Positions 1 through 9,722 of a DNA stretch of 64,000 bases are shown here, piece after piece. Positions within the stretch are counted from its first letter, which is position 1; every line of letters begins with the position of its first letter. The notes beneath the pieces are model-generated. The model was given only the letters and a program-made list of their open reading frames with translations, had not been told where the DNA came from and did not search any database. Source of the stretch: Thereva unica (taxonomy: Eukaryota > Arthropoda > Insecta > Diptera > Therevidae); the NCBI GenBank assembly GCA_949987705.1, contig CATLJY010000107.1:1-64000 (forward strand). Reading direction: 5' to 3'. The translations under genes were made by a program, and so were the position numbers.

Positions 1-858
1 CGAATAAAGTGAATTTAAGTTATTTTGGATGTATTTGATGAATATAACTTAATTTCGACGAATAAAGTGAATTTAAGTTATTTTGGATGTATTTGATGAA
101 TATAACTTAATTTCGACGAATAAAGTGAATTTAAGTTATTTTGGATGTATTTGAAGAATATAACTTAATTTCGACGAATAAAGTGAATTTAAGTTATTTT
201 GGATGTATTTGATGAATATAACTTAATTTCGACGAATAAAGTGAATTTAAGTTATTTTGGATGTATTTGAAGAATGTAACTTAATTTCGACGAATAAAGT
301 GAATTTAAGTTATTTTGGATGTATTTGATGAATATAACTTAATTTCGACGAATAAACTGAATTTAAGTTATTTTGGATGTATTTGAAGAATGTAACTTAA
401 TTTCGATGAATAAAGTGAATTTAAGTTATTTTGGATGTATTTGATGAATATAACTTAATTTCGACGAATAAAGTGAATTTAAGTTATTTTGGATGTATTT
501 GAAGAATGTAACTTAATTTCGACGAATAAAGTGAATTTAAGTTATTTTGGATGTATTTGATGAATATAACTTAATTTCGACGAATAAAGTGAATTTAAGT
601 TATTTTGAATGTATTTGATGAATATAACTTAATTTCGACGAATAAAGTGAATTTAAGTTATTTTGGATTATTTGAAGAATGTAACTTAATTTCGACGAAT
701 AAAGTGAATTTAAGTTATTTTGGATGTATTTGAAGAATGTAACTTAATTTCGACGAATAAAGTGAATTTAAGTTATTTTGGATGTATTTGATGAATATAA
801 CTTAATTTCGACGAATAAAGTGAATTTAAGTTATTTTCGATGTATTTGATGAATATAA
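1..858 (+). repeat. 58-bp satellite array, block 1
   Basis: Tandem head-to-tail monomers with a 58-bp period, seen directly from the recurrence of CGAATAAAGTG at 1, 59, 117 and onward. Each copy carries TTAAGTTAT, then about 20 bp, then ATAACTTAA (an inverted repeat), then TTCGACGAA and AATAAA. Variants alternate between GATGAATATAAC and GAAGAATGTAAC, and between TTTTGGATG and TTTTCGATG. The block starts at the window edge, so the array continues to the left. It ends inside a monomer where LINE-A begins. No gene is visible; the short ORF at 840-1031 is chance. Confidence 0.98.
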
Positions 859-2102
859 ACCACGCAAGCAACAGGAAACAAAGATGGTCACGTGAGATTA
901 AAAAGACTCCTTTTAAGGACATCTTTACTAATGCTCACGCTAAAGACCTTAATATTATTGTTAACATTAATGAACATGCGGTTTACAGGTTGAAATCTAC
1001 CGTAATTAGTATTAGAGGAGTTGATTTGTAAAAGAGGTGGACCTCTCAGATTATTACGACTCTCTCTAAACGACGCACGGCGACCTAAAAAACCTGAGTC
1101 GACCTTTCCATTAAGTAGCTGATGAACAAATACAACATCGGCCACCTCTCGACGCTTTTGAAGAGAGCTTAAGTTGAGTAACTTAAGCCGGGATTCATAT
1201 GATGGAAGAACTATTGGGTTTTCTCAAGGAAGATGATTCAGTGCGAATCGAACGAACCTTCGTTGAACCGATTCAATACTTCTAACATGCGAAGAATAGT
1301 GAGGAGACCAAACCTGGGAGGCATATTCAAGTAATGGTCTGACAAGAGAAATATATAAGTGTTTAGTAACCAACGGGTTATTAAATTCCTTGGACCACCT
1401 TTTTATAAAACCCAAGACTAAACTACCTCTGGAAGAAATATAGTTGATGTGAGTGGAGAAATCCAGCTTACTATCAAATCTAATCCCGAGATCTTTAACC
1501 AAATTAACACGAGGGATACCCTCATCAGAAAAGGTGTAGTTAAAAATTATAGGATCACGTCTCCTACTAAAAGTCATAACTTCGCATTTACCAATATTAA
1601 GAACCAGGTTGTTGTTAGCACACCAAGAGTAAAAGGTATCAAGGTCAATCTGCAGAAGTTTGCAATCCTCCATACTCTTTATGTGCCGATACAATTTGAT
1701 GTCATCAGCGTAAATCAATATTCTGCAGTGTCTTAGTAAGGAAACAATGTCATCAATTGATAAGATAAAGAGGAGAGGGCCAAGATGACTTCCTTGAGGG
1801 ACACCGGACGACGCTTCAATGGTTATTGATTTGGATCTACGAAAAAGAACTTGGTAGGTCCGGTCAGTTAAGTAAGACTGGAACCATACTAGAAGGGCTT
1901 GCGGAAAGCCTAACATTCTTAATTTCAGAATAATAATGGAAGGGGAGAGCTTGTCGAATGCCTTACTAAAATCAGTGTAAACACAATCAGTTTGACTACC
2001 GGAAACGAAGCCTTCGACAGCATGAGCAGTGAACTCAAGAAGATTGGTGGTGGTGGAACGAGCTGCAAGAAAACCATGTTGATTCGTCGAGATCAGCCTC
2101 TC
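859..2102 (-). mobile_element. LINE-A: 5'-truncated non-LTR retrotransposon
   Basis: A 1244-bp non-satellite insertion read on the minus strand. It contains the catalytic core and C-terminal part of a jockey/CR1-type reverse transcriptase, followed by about 29 bp of 3' sequence and no poly(A) tail. The 5' end is cut off inside the RT domain, as is common when target-primed reverse transcription stops early. The satellite resumes at 2103 with TTTGAAGAATGTAAC, while the left flank already contains TTTGATGAATATAA. A target duplication of about 14 bp is therefore possible, but the two copies differ at two bases, so later exchange between monomers or a rearrangement must be invoked. It is a different family from LINE-B: the RT sequences are clearly divergent. 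Confidence 0.9.
888..2102 (-). pseudogene. Reverse transcriptase fragment of LINE-A, one in-frame stop
   Basis: The reading frame is open from the truncation point at 2102 (it starts ERLISTNQHGFLAARSTT) to a TGA at 888-890, 405 codons including the stop. A single in-frame TGA at 1224-1226 breaks it. This stop falls after NHLP, where related elements commonly have LPW, so a TGG to TGA change is likely (inference). Visible RT motifs in order are YTDFSKAFD (motif A, two aspartates), GVPQGSHLGP (motif B) and YADD (motif C, catalytic), then the thumb-like region RPLLEYASQVWSP. The C-terminal part after the stop (REVADVVFVHQLLNGKVDS and onward) matches the usual tail of jockey-like RTs in the same frame. 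The N-terminal endonuclease is missing. The copy cannot be autonomous. Confidence 0.9.
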
Positions 2103-2704
2103 TTTGAAGAATGTAACTTAATTTCGACGAATAAAGTGAATTTAAGTTATTTTGGATGTATTTGATGAATATAACTTAATTTCGATGAATAAAGTGAATA
2201 TAAGTTATTTTCGATGTATTAGATTAATATAACTTAATTTCGACGAATAAAGCGAATTTAAGTTATTTTGGATGTATTTGAAGAATGTAACTTAATTTCG
2301 ATGAATAAAGTGAATTTAAGTTATTTTGGATGTATTTGATGAATATAACTTAATTTCGACGAATAAAGTGAATTTAAGTTATTTTGAATGTATTTGATGA
2401 ATATAACTTAATTTCGACGAATAAAGTGAATTTAAGTTATTTTGGATGTATTTGAAGAATGTAACTTAATTTCGACGAATAAAGTGAATTTAAGTTATTT
2501 TGGATTTATTTGAAGAATGTAACTTAATTTCGACGAATAAAGTGAATTTAAGTTATTTTCGATGTATTTGATGAATATAACTTAATTTCGACGAATAAAG
2601 TGAATTTAAGTTATTTTCGATGTATTTGATGAATATAACTTAATTTCGACGAATAAAGTGAATTTAAGTTATTTTGGATGTATGTATTTGATGAATGTAA
2701 CTTA
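2103..2704 (+). repeat. 58-bp satellite array, block 2
   Basis: About ten monomers between LINE-A and MITE-1, same orientation as the rest of the array. It includes a rare variant with GTATTAGATTAATATAAC near 2217 and a monomer with a 4-bp expansion (GGATGTATGTATTTG) at about 2677. That expansion recurs at 7761 and 19181 and serves as a marker for paralogous copies. No genes. Confidence 0.98.
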
Positions 2705-2720
2705 CCCCGCGATTCTAGAT
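2705..2720. repeat. MITE-1 left terminal inverted repeat
   Basis: CCCCGCGATTCTAGAT, perfectly complementary to 3537-3552. It is immediately preceded by the target duplication TTA. Confidence 0.95.
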
Positions 2721-2893
2721 GTTAGATTTTTGTTAGATCTAACAACGCTTCCCCAGATTACAAAAAGAGCTTTCGCGTAAAGCTTTCCCTCGATTTTGGA
2801 GACTTTGAATAGTCAGACTTCCCCTTCAGCAGTCCCATGATTGTGATTAGGTGGTGTTTGTTTATATTCGAATGCCGGTTGCGCGAAGTTAAT

Positions 2894-3073
2894 AAATAAA
2901 AGCAAGGTAAGTAAAATGCGTACATATAAATATTACCAGTTAATACCAGCTGAATTAACTTGATCCGTGCAATCATGCTCGGTAAATACGAAATATCTAC
3001 GATATTTATTATCCAGGTTGGTGAATGCTAGCCTAAAAATATTTTAAAATACGCATTTTACTTACTTTTATTT
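2894..3073. repeat. Internal inverted repeat of MITE-1
   Basis: TAAGTAAAATGCGTA at 2908-2922 is perfectly complementary to 3050-3064. It is extended by AAATAAAAG at 2894-2902 pairing with 3065-3073, with five extra bases (CAAGG) in the left arm. The arms enclose a loop of about 127 bp, so the centre of the element can fold on itself independently of the terminal repeats. Confidence 0.85.
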
Positions 3074-3536
3074 GTTAGCGGGCGCAGACGTCCGGTTCAA
3101 CAGCCCAACAAATCAATTTTTTTTATTTTAATTTTTTTACTTTGATTTATTTATTGCTGAGCGTTCAAGAGTGAACGAGCATAATCATAACGCGGAGGAG
3201 CTGACAAATAATATTTTTATAAGTAATTCCCAAATTTATAAGTAATTGCCAATATTAACCCGCTTGTATATGGGTTCATGCTTTCAATATTTTTAAGCAA
3301 TTACTTCACTTTTAAAACACCCCGTTTTGATGAAATAATCAAAAAATCCATCACAGGCAGCTAGTGAGTCGCTGGCTATAGACAGATTTTCAAAGCTTCA
3401 AATTCCCCTCCATTTGTTAGATCTGACATCCAGAATACCAAATCCTCGTTTTTTCTAACAAAAGCACATAGTCTCCACTAAAGGACAAGAGCTTTGAGCT
3501 TTTTCCCCGTTTTCTGTTTATAGTCAGATTTCTGGG

Positions 3537-3552
3537 ATCTAGAATCGCGGGG
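3537..3552. repeat. MITE-1 right terminal inverted repeat
   Basis: ATCTAGAATCGCGGGG, perfectly complementary to 2705-2720. It is immediately followed by the target duplication TTA. Confidence 0.95.
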
Positions 3553-6500
3553 TTAATTTCGATGAATAAAGTGAATTTAAGTTATTTTGGATGTATTTGA
3601 AGAATGTAACTTAATTTCGACGAATAAAGTGAATTTAAGTTATTTTGGATGTATTTGATGAATATAACTTAATTTCGATGAATAAAGTGAATTTAAGTTA
3701 TTTTCGATGTATTTGATGAATATAACTTAATTTCGACGAATAAAGTGAATTTAAGTTATTTTGGATGTATTTGATGAATATAACTTAATTTCGACGAATT
3801 AAGTGAATTTAAGTTATTTTGGATGTATTTGATGAATATAACTTAATTTCGACGAATAAAGTGAATTTAAGTTATTTTGGATGTATTTGATGAATATAAC
3901 TTAATTTCGACGAATAAAGTGAATTTAAGTTATTTTGGATGTATTTGATGAATATAACTTAATTTCGACGAATAAAGTGAATTTAAGTTATTTTCGATGT
4001 ATTTGATGAATATAACTTAATTTCGACGAATAAAGTGAATTTAAGTTATTTTCGATGTATTTGATGAATGTAACTTACTTTCGACGAATAAAGTGAATTT
4101 AAGTTATTTTGGATGTATTTGATGAATATAACTTAATTTCGACGAATAAAGTGAATTTAAGTTATTTTGGATGTATTTGATGAATATAACTTAATTTCGA
4201 CGAATAAAGTGAATTTAAGTTATTTTGGATGTATTTGAAGAATATAACTTAATTTAGACGAATAAAGTGAATTTAAGTTATTTTGGATGTATTTGATGAA
4301 TATAACTTAATTTCGACGAATAAAGTGAATTTAAGTTATTTTGGATGTATTTGAAGAATGTAACTTAATTTCGACGAATAAAGTGAATTTAAGTTATTTT
4401 GGATGTATTTGATGAATATAACTTAATTTCGACGAATAAAGTGAATTTAAGTTATTTTGGATGTATTTGAAGAATGTAACTTAATTTCGATGAATAAAGT
4501 GAATTTAAGTTATTTTGGATGTATTTGATGAATATAACTTAATTTCGACGAATAAAGTGAATTTAAGTTATTTTGGATGTATTTGAAGAATGTAACTTAA
4601 TTTCGACGAATAAAGTGAATTTAAGTTATTTTGGATGTATTTGATGAATATAACTTAATTTCGACGAATAAAGTGAATTTAAGTTATTTTGAATGTATTT
4701 GATGAATAAAACTTAATTTCGACGAATAAAATGAATTTAAGTTATTTTGGATTATTTGAAGAATGTAACTTAATTTCGACGAATAAAGTGAATTTAAGTT
4801 ATTTTGGATGTATTTGAAGAATGTAACTTAATTTCGACGAATAAAGTGAATTAAGTTATTTTGGATGTATTTGATGAATATAACTTAATTTCGACGAATA
4901 AAGTGAATTTAAGTTATTTTCGATGTATTTGATGAATATAACTTAATTTCGACGAATAAAGTGAATTTAAGTTTTTTTGGATGTATTTGAAGAATGTAAC
5001 TTAATTTCGACGAATAAAGTGAATTTAAGTTATTTTGGATGTATTTGATGAATATAACTTAATTTCGATGAATAAAGTGAATTTAAGTTATTTTCGATGT
5101 ATTTGATGAATATAACTTAATTTCGACGAATAAAGTGAATTTAAGTTATTTTGGATGTATTTGATGAATATAACTTAATTTCGACGAATAAAGTGAATTT
5201 AAGTTATTTTGGATGTATTTGATGAATATAACTTAATTTCGACGAATAAAGTGAATTTAAGTTATTTTGGATGTATTTGAAGAATGTAACTTAATTTCGA
5301 CGAATAAAGTGAATTTAAGTTATTTTGGATGTATTTGAAGAATGTAACTTAATTTCGACGAATAAAGTGAATTTAAGTTATTTTGGATGTATTTGATGAA
5401 TATAACTTAATTTCGACGAATAAAGTGAATTTAAGTTATTTTGGATGTATTTGATGAATATAACTTAATTTCGACGAATAAAGTGAATTTAAGTTATTTT
5501 GGATGTATTTGATGAATATAACTTAATTTCGACGAATAAAGTGAATTTAAGTTATTTTGGATGTATTTGAAGAATATAACTTAATTTCGACGAATAAAGT
5601 GAATTTAAGTTATTTTGGATGTATTTGATGAATGTAACTTAATTTCGATGAATAAAGTGAATTTAAGTTATTGTGGATATATTTGAAGAATGTAACTTAA
5701 TTTCGATGAATAAAGTGAATTTAAGTTATTTTCGATGTATTTGATGAATATAACTTAATTTCGACGAATAAAGTGAATTTAAGTTATTTTGGATCTATTT
5801 GATGAATATAACTTAATTTCGACGAATAAAGTGAATTTCAGTTATTTTGGATGTATTTGATGAATATAACTTAATTTCGATGAATAAAGTGAATTTAAGT
5901 TATTTTCGATGTATTTGATGAATATAACTTAATTTCGACGAATAAAGTGAATTTAAGTTATTTTGGATGTATTTGATGAATATAACTTAATTTCGATGAA
6001 TAAAGTGAATTTAAGTTATTTTCGATGTATTTGATGAATATAACTTAATTTCGACGAATAAAGTGAATTTAAGTTATTTTGGATGTATTTGATGAATATA
6101 ACTTAATTTCGATGAATAAAGTGAATTTAAGTTATTTTCGATGTATTTGATGAATGTAACTTAATTTCGACGAATAAAGTGAATTTAAGTTATTTTGGAT
6201 GTATTTGAAGAATGTAACTTAATTTCGACGAATAAAGTGAATTTAAGTTATTTTGGATGTATTTGATGAATATAACTTAATTTCGACGAATAAAGTGAAT
6301 TTAAGTTATTTTGGATGTATTTGAAGAATGTAACTTAATTTCGACGAATAAAGTGAATTTAAGTTATTTTGGATGTATTTGATGAATATAACTTAATTTC
6401 GACGAATAAAGTGAATTTAAGTTATTTTGGATGTATTTGATGAATATAACTTAATTTCGATGAATAAAGTGAATTTAAGTTATTTTCGATGTATTTGATG

Positions 6501-8975
6501 AATGTAACTTACATTCGACGAATAAAGTGAATTTAAGTTATTTTGGATGTATTTAAAGAATGTAACTTAATTTCGACGAATAAGGTGAATTTAAGTTATT
6601 TTGGATGTATTTGATGAATATAACTTAATTTCGATGAATAAAGTGAATTTAAGTTATTTTCGATGTATTTGATGAATATAACTTAATTTCGACGAATAAA
6701 GTGAATTTAAGTTATTTTGGATGTATTTGATGAATATAACTTAATTTCGACGAATAAAGTGAATTTAAGTTATTTTGGATGTATTTGAAGAATGTAACTT
6801 AATTTCGACGAATAAAGTGAATTTAAGTTATTTTGGATGTATTTGATGAATATAACTTAATTTCGATGAATAAAGTGAATTTAAGTTATTTTCGATGTAT
6901 TTGATTAATATAACTTAATTTCGACGAATAAAGTGAATTTAAGTTATTTTGGATATATTTGATGAATATAACTTAATTTCGACGAATAAAGTGAATTTAA
7001 GTTATTTTGGATGTATTTGATGAATATAACTTAATTTCGACGAATAAAGTGAATTTAAGTTATTTTGGATGTATTTGATGAATGTAACTTAATTTCGACG
7101 AATAAAGTGAATTTAAGTTATTTTGGATGTATTTGATGAATATAACTTAATTTCGACGAATAAAGTGAATTTAAGTTATTTTGGATGTATTTGATGAATA
7201 TAACTTAATTTCGACGAATTAAGTGAATTTAAGTTATTTTGGATGTATTTGAAGAATGTAACTTAATTTCGACGAATAAAGTGAATTTAAGTTATTTTGG
7301 ATGTATTTGAAGAATGTAACTTAATTTCGACGAATAAAGTGAATTTAAGTTAATTTGGATGTATTTGATGAATATAACTTAATTTCGACGAATAAAGTGA
7401 ATTTAAGTTATTTTGGATGTATTTGAAGAATGTAACTTAATTTCGACGAATAAATGAATTTAAGTTATTTTGGATGTATTTGATGAATATAACTTAATTT
7501 CGATGAATAAAGTGAATTTAAGTTATTTTCGATGTATTTGATGAATATAACTTAATTTCGACGAATAAAGTGAATTTAAGTTATTTTGGATGTATTTGAA
7601 GAATGTAACTTAATTTCGACGAATAAAGTGAATTTAAGTTATTTTGGATGTATTTTATGAATATAACTTAATTTCGACGAATAAAGTGAATTTAAGTTAT
7701 TTTCGATGTATTTGATGAATATAACTTAATTTCGACGAACAAAGTGAATTTAAGTTATTTTGGATGTATGTATTTGATGAATGTAACTTAATTTCGATGA
7801 ATAAAGTGAATTTAAGTTATTTTGGATGTATTTGAAGAATGTAACTTAATTTCGACGAATAAAGTGAATTTAAGTTATTTTGGATGTATTTGATGAATAT
7901 AACTTAATTTCGATGAATAAAGTGAATTTAAGTTATTTTCGATGTATTTGATGAATATAACTTAATTTCGACGAATAAAGTGAATTTAAGTTATTTTGGA
8001 TGTATTTGATGAATATAACTTAATTTCGACGAATTAAGTGAATTTAAGTTATTTTGGATGTATTTGATGAATATAACTTAATTTCGACGAATAAAGTGAA
8101 TTTAAGTTATTTTGGATGTATTTGATGAATATAACTTAATTTCGACGAATAAAGTGAATTTAAGTTATTTTGGATGTATTTGATGAATATAACTTAATTT
8201 CGACGAATAAAGTGAATTTAAGTTATTTTCGATGTATTTGATGAATATAACTTAATTTCGACGAATAAAGTGAATTTAAGTTATTTTCGATGTATTTGAT
8301 GAATGTAACTTACTTTCGACGAATAAAGTGAATTTAAGTTATTTTGGATGTATTTGATGAATATAACTTAATTTCGACGAATAAAGTGAATTTAAGTTAT
8401 TTTGGATGTATTTGATGAATATAACTTAATTTCGACGAATAAAGTGAATTTAAGTTATTTTGGATGTATTTGAAGAATATAACTTAATTTAGACGAATAA
8501 AGTGAATTTAAGTTATTTTGGATGTATTTGATGAATATAACTTAATTTCGACGAATAAAGTGAATTTAAGTTATTTTGGATGTATTTGAAGAATGTAACT
8601 TAATTTCGACGAATAAAGTGAATTTAAGTTATTTTGGATGTATTTGATGAATATAACTTAATTTCGACGAATAAAGTGAATTTAAGTTATTTTGGATGTA
8701 TTTGAAGAATGTAACTTAATTTCGATGAATAAAGTGAATTTAAGTTATTTTGGATGTATTTGATGAATATAACTTAATTTCGACGAATAAAGTGAATTTA
8801 AGTTATTTTGGATGTATTTGAAGAATGTAACTTAATTTCGACGAATAAAGTGAATTTAAGTTATTTTGGATGTATTTGATGAATATAACTTAATTTCGAC
8901 GAATAAAGTGAATTTAAGTTATTTTGAATGTATTTGATGAATAAAACTTAATTTCGACGAATAAAATGAATTTAA
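3553..8975 (+). repeat. 58-bp satellite array, block 3, with a 4.23-kb higher-order period
   Basis: Continuous monomers between the two MITEs. Marker variants recur with a spacing of 4233-4235 bp (73 monomers) once the insertions are subtracted: the 4-bp expansion at about 2677 and 7761; the GAATAAAACTT/ATAAAATGAA pair at 4706-4732 and 8939-8969; the CTTACATTCG variant at about 6508 and 11494. At least two consecutive units of this 73-monomer repeat therefore lie between about 2.7 and 12.5 kb. No genes. Confidence 0.93.
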
Positions 8976-8993
8976 GGGGTTATATACACTTGC
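8976..8993. repeat. MITE-2 left terminal inverted repeat
   Basis: GGGGTTATATACACTTGC, perfectly complementary to 9705-9722. Confidence 0.95.
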
Positions 8994-9180
8994 TCGCGAG
9001 AAAAAAAGAGGCATTTTTACGATTTTTTTTTGGAAAAACAACACAACTTTTCTTAAAACACTAAATGCCTATTTATTTATACACTTCGAGAGATGCTTCA
9101 TGAATTTTTTCAAAAGAAAATATTTATAATACTAGTCACAGTAGCCATTATGCCAAAACACAATTTTCCCAACATCGTCC

Positions 9181-9491
9181 GCGGTGACCACGATAACGAA
9201 GGATCTGCTCATCTGAAATACAAAAACCAAAAAAATTTATGTAGTTTACACCTATACGCTGTTCGTGAACGAAGGATTTTGCAAAATAAAATTTTTCTCG
9301 AAAATTATGATTGTTTTTCTAAAAAGTTCGCGTTTTGAACATATAAAATTCGGGTTTTTACATCAGGAAAAAAAATTTTTTGCTTCAAATTGAAAATCCT
9401 TCGTTCACGAACAGGCTAATATTGTTTTTAATAAGCCTGGAAAATTTCAGACTAATCGAGTTAACGGTTCTTTAGTAATCGTGGTCACCGC
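9181..9491. repeat. Nested inner inverted repeats of MITE-2
   Basis: GCGGTGACCACGAT at 9181-9194 pairs perfectly with 9478-9491. A 22-bp arm at 9259-9280 (containing GTTCGTGAACGAAGGATTTT) pairs perfectly with 9393-9414. Both pairs are centred near 9336-9337, close to the centre of the whole element (9349), so they are arms of one long hairpin and not independent repeats. Confidence 0.9.
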
Positions 9492-9704
9492 AACCACACT
9501 TTTTGAAAAAAAACAGTTTCGAGATAATCGCGTGTAAAGATAGAGAAGATGAAATGAAGGGTTTAAAAGAAATTTTCGTGGACTTACATAGAATCATCAA
9601 TTTGGTTCTAATGCTCGGATCTTTATGATTTTTGGGGAAAATATTCTCTAAGATATGTACTTTCAGAAAATGCAATAAAAAAATTTTCGATTTTTTTGAC
9701 CAAC

Positions 9705-9722
9705 GCAAGTGTATATAACCCC
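9705..9722. repeat. MITE-2 right terminal inverted repeat
   Basis: GCAAGTGTATATAACCCC, perfectly complementary to 8976-8993. It is followed by the TTAA duplication. Confidence 0.95.

Larger units (their letters stand above)
2705..3552. mobile_element. MITE-1: 848-bp non-autonomous DNA transposon (PIF/Harbinger-like signature)
   Basis: A non-satellite insertion bounded by perfect 16-bp terminal inverted repeats, CCCCGCGATTCTAGAT at 2705-2720 and its complement at 3537-3552. It is flanked by TTA at 2702-2704 and 3553-3555. Paralogous monomers at 7761-7800 and 19181-19220 carry the same marker expansion but are uninterrupted, with one TTA at 7788-7790 and 19208-19210, which proves a 3-bp target duplication. 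A 3-bp TWA duplication is typical of PIF/Harbinger (established knowledge), but there is no transposase ORF to confirm the family. The interior is AT-rich with inner inverted repeats and a perfect palindrome GTTAGATCTAAC at 2732-2743, and a one-mismatch copy of that palindrome at 3416-3427. The 72-residue ORF on the minus strand at 2758-2976 resembles nothing I know. Confidence 0.9.
8976..9722. mobile_element. MITE-2: 747-bp foldback DNA transposon with TTAA duplication
   Basis: A non-satellite insertion with perfect 18-bp terminal inverted repeats (GGGGTTATATACACTTGC at 8976-8993 and its complement at 9705-9722), flanked by TTAA at 8972-8975 and 9723-9726. Uninterrupted paralogous sites with one TTAA lie at 4737-4740 and 20276-20279. 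The spacing difference between copies is exactly 751 bp, the element plus 4 bp. TTAA duplications are the hallmark of piggyBac-type elements, but a TA duplication with AGGGG termini (Tc1/mariner style) explains the same bases because TTAA is palindromic. Nested inner inverted repeats make the element one large imperfect hairpin. The two short ORFs (9093-9338 and 9472-9708) look like no transposase. Confidence 0.9.

Noticed and set aside
1..58. CENP-B box in the monomer
   Set aside because: TTCG, four bases, then A matches the first half of the mammalian box spacing, but the required CGGG is AAGT here; likely coincidence.
840..1031. 63-residue plus-strand ORF at the LINE-A 3' junction
   Set aside because: It starts in satellite sequence and runs antisense through the LINE-A reverse transcriptase; chance reading.
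2758..2976. 72-residue minus-strand ORF in MITE-1
   Set aside because: No recognisable domain and too short for a transposase; it lies in AT-rich MITE interior with no other coding sign.
9093..9708. Two ORFs of about 80 residues in MITE-2
   Set aside because: They occupy the hairpin arms, have low-complexity composition and no DDE-type motifs, so I do not call a transposase.
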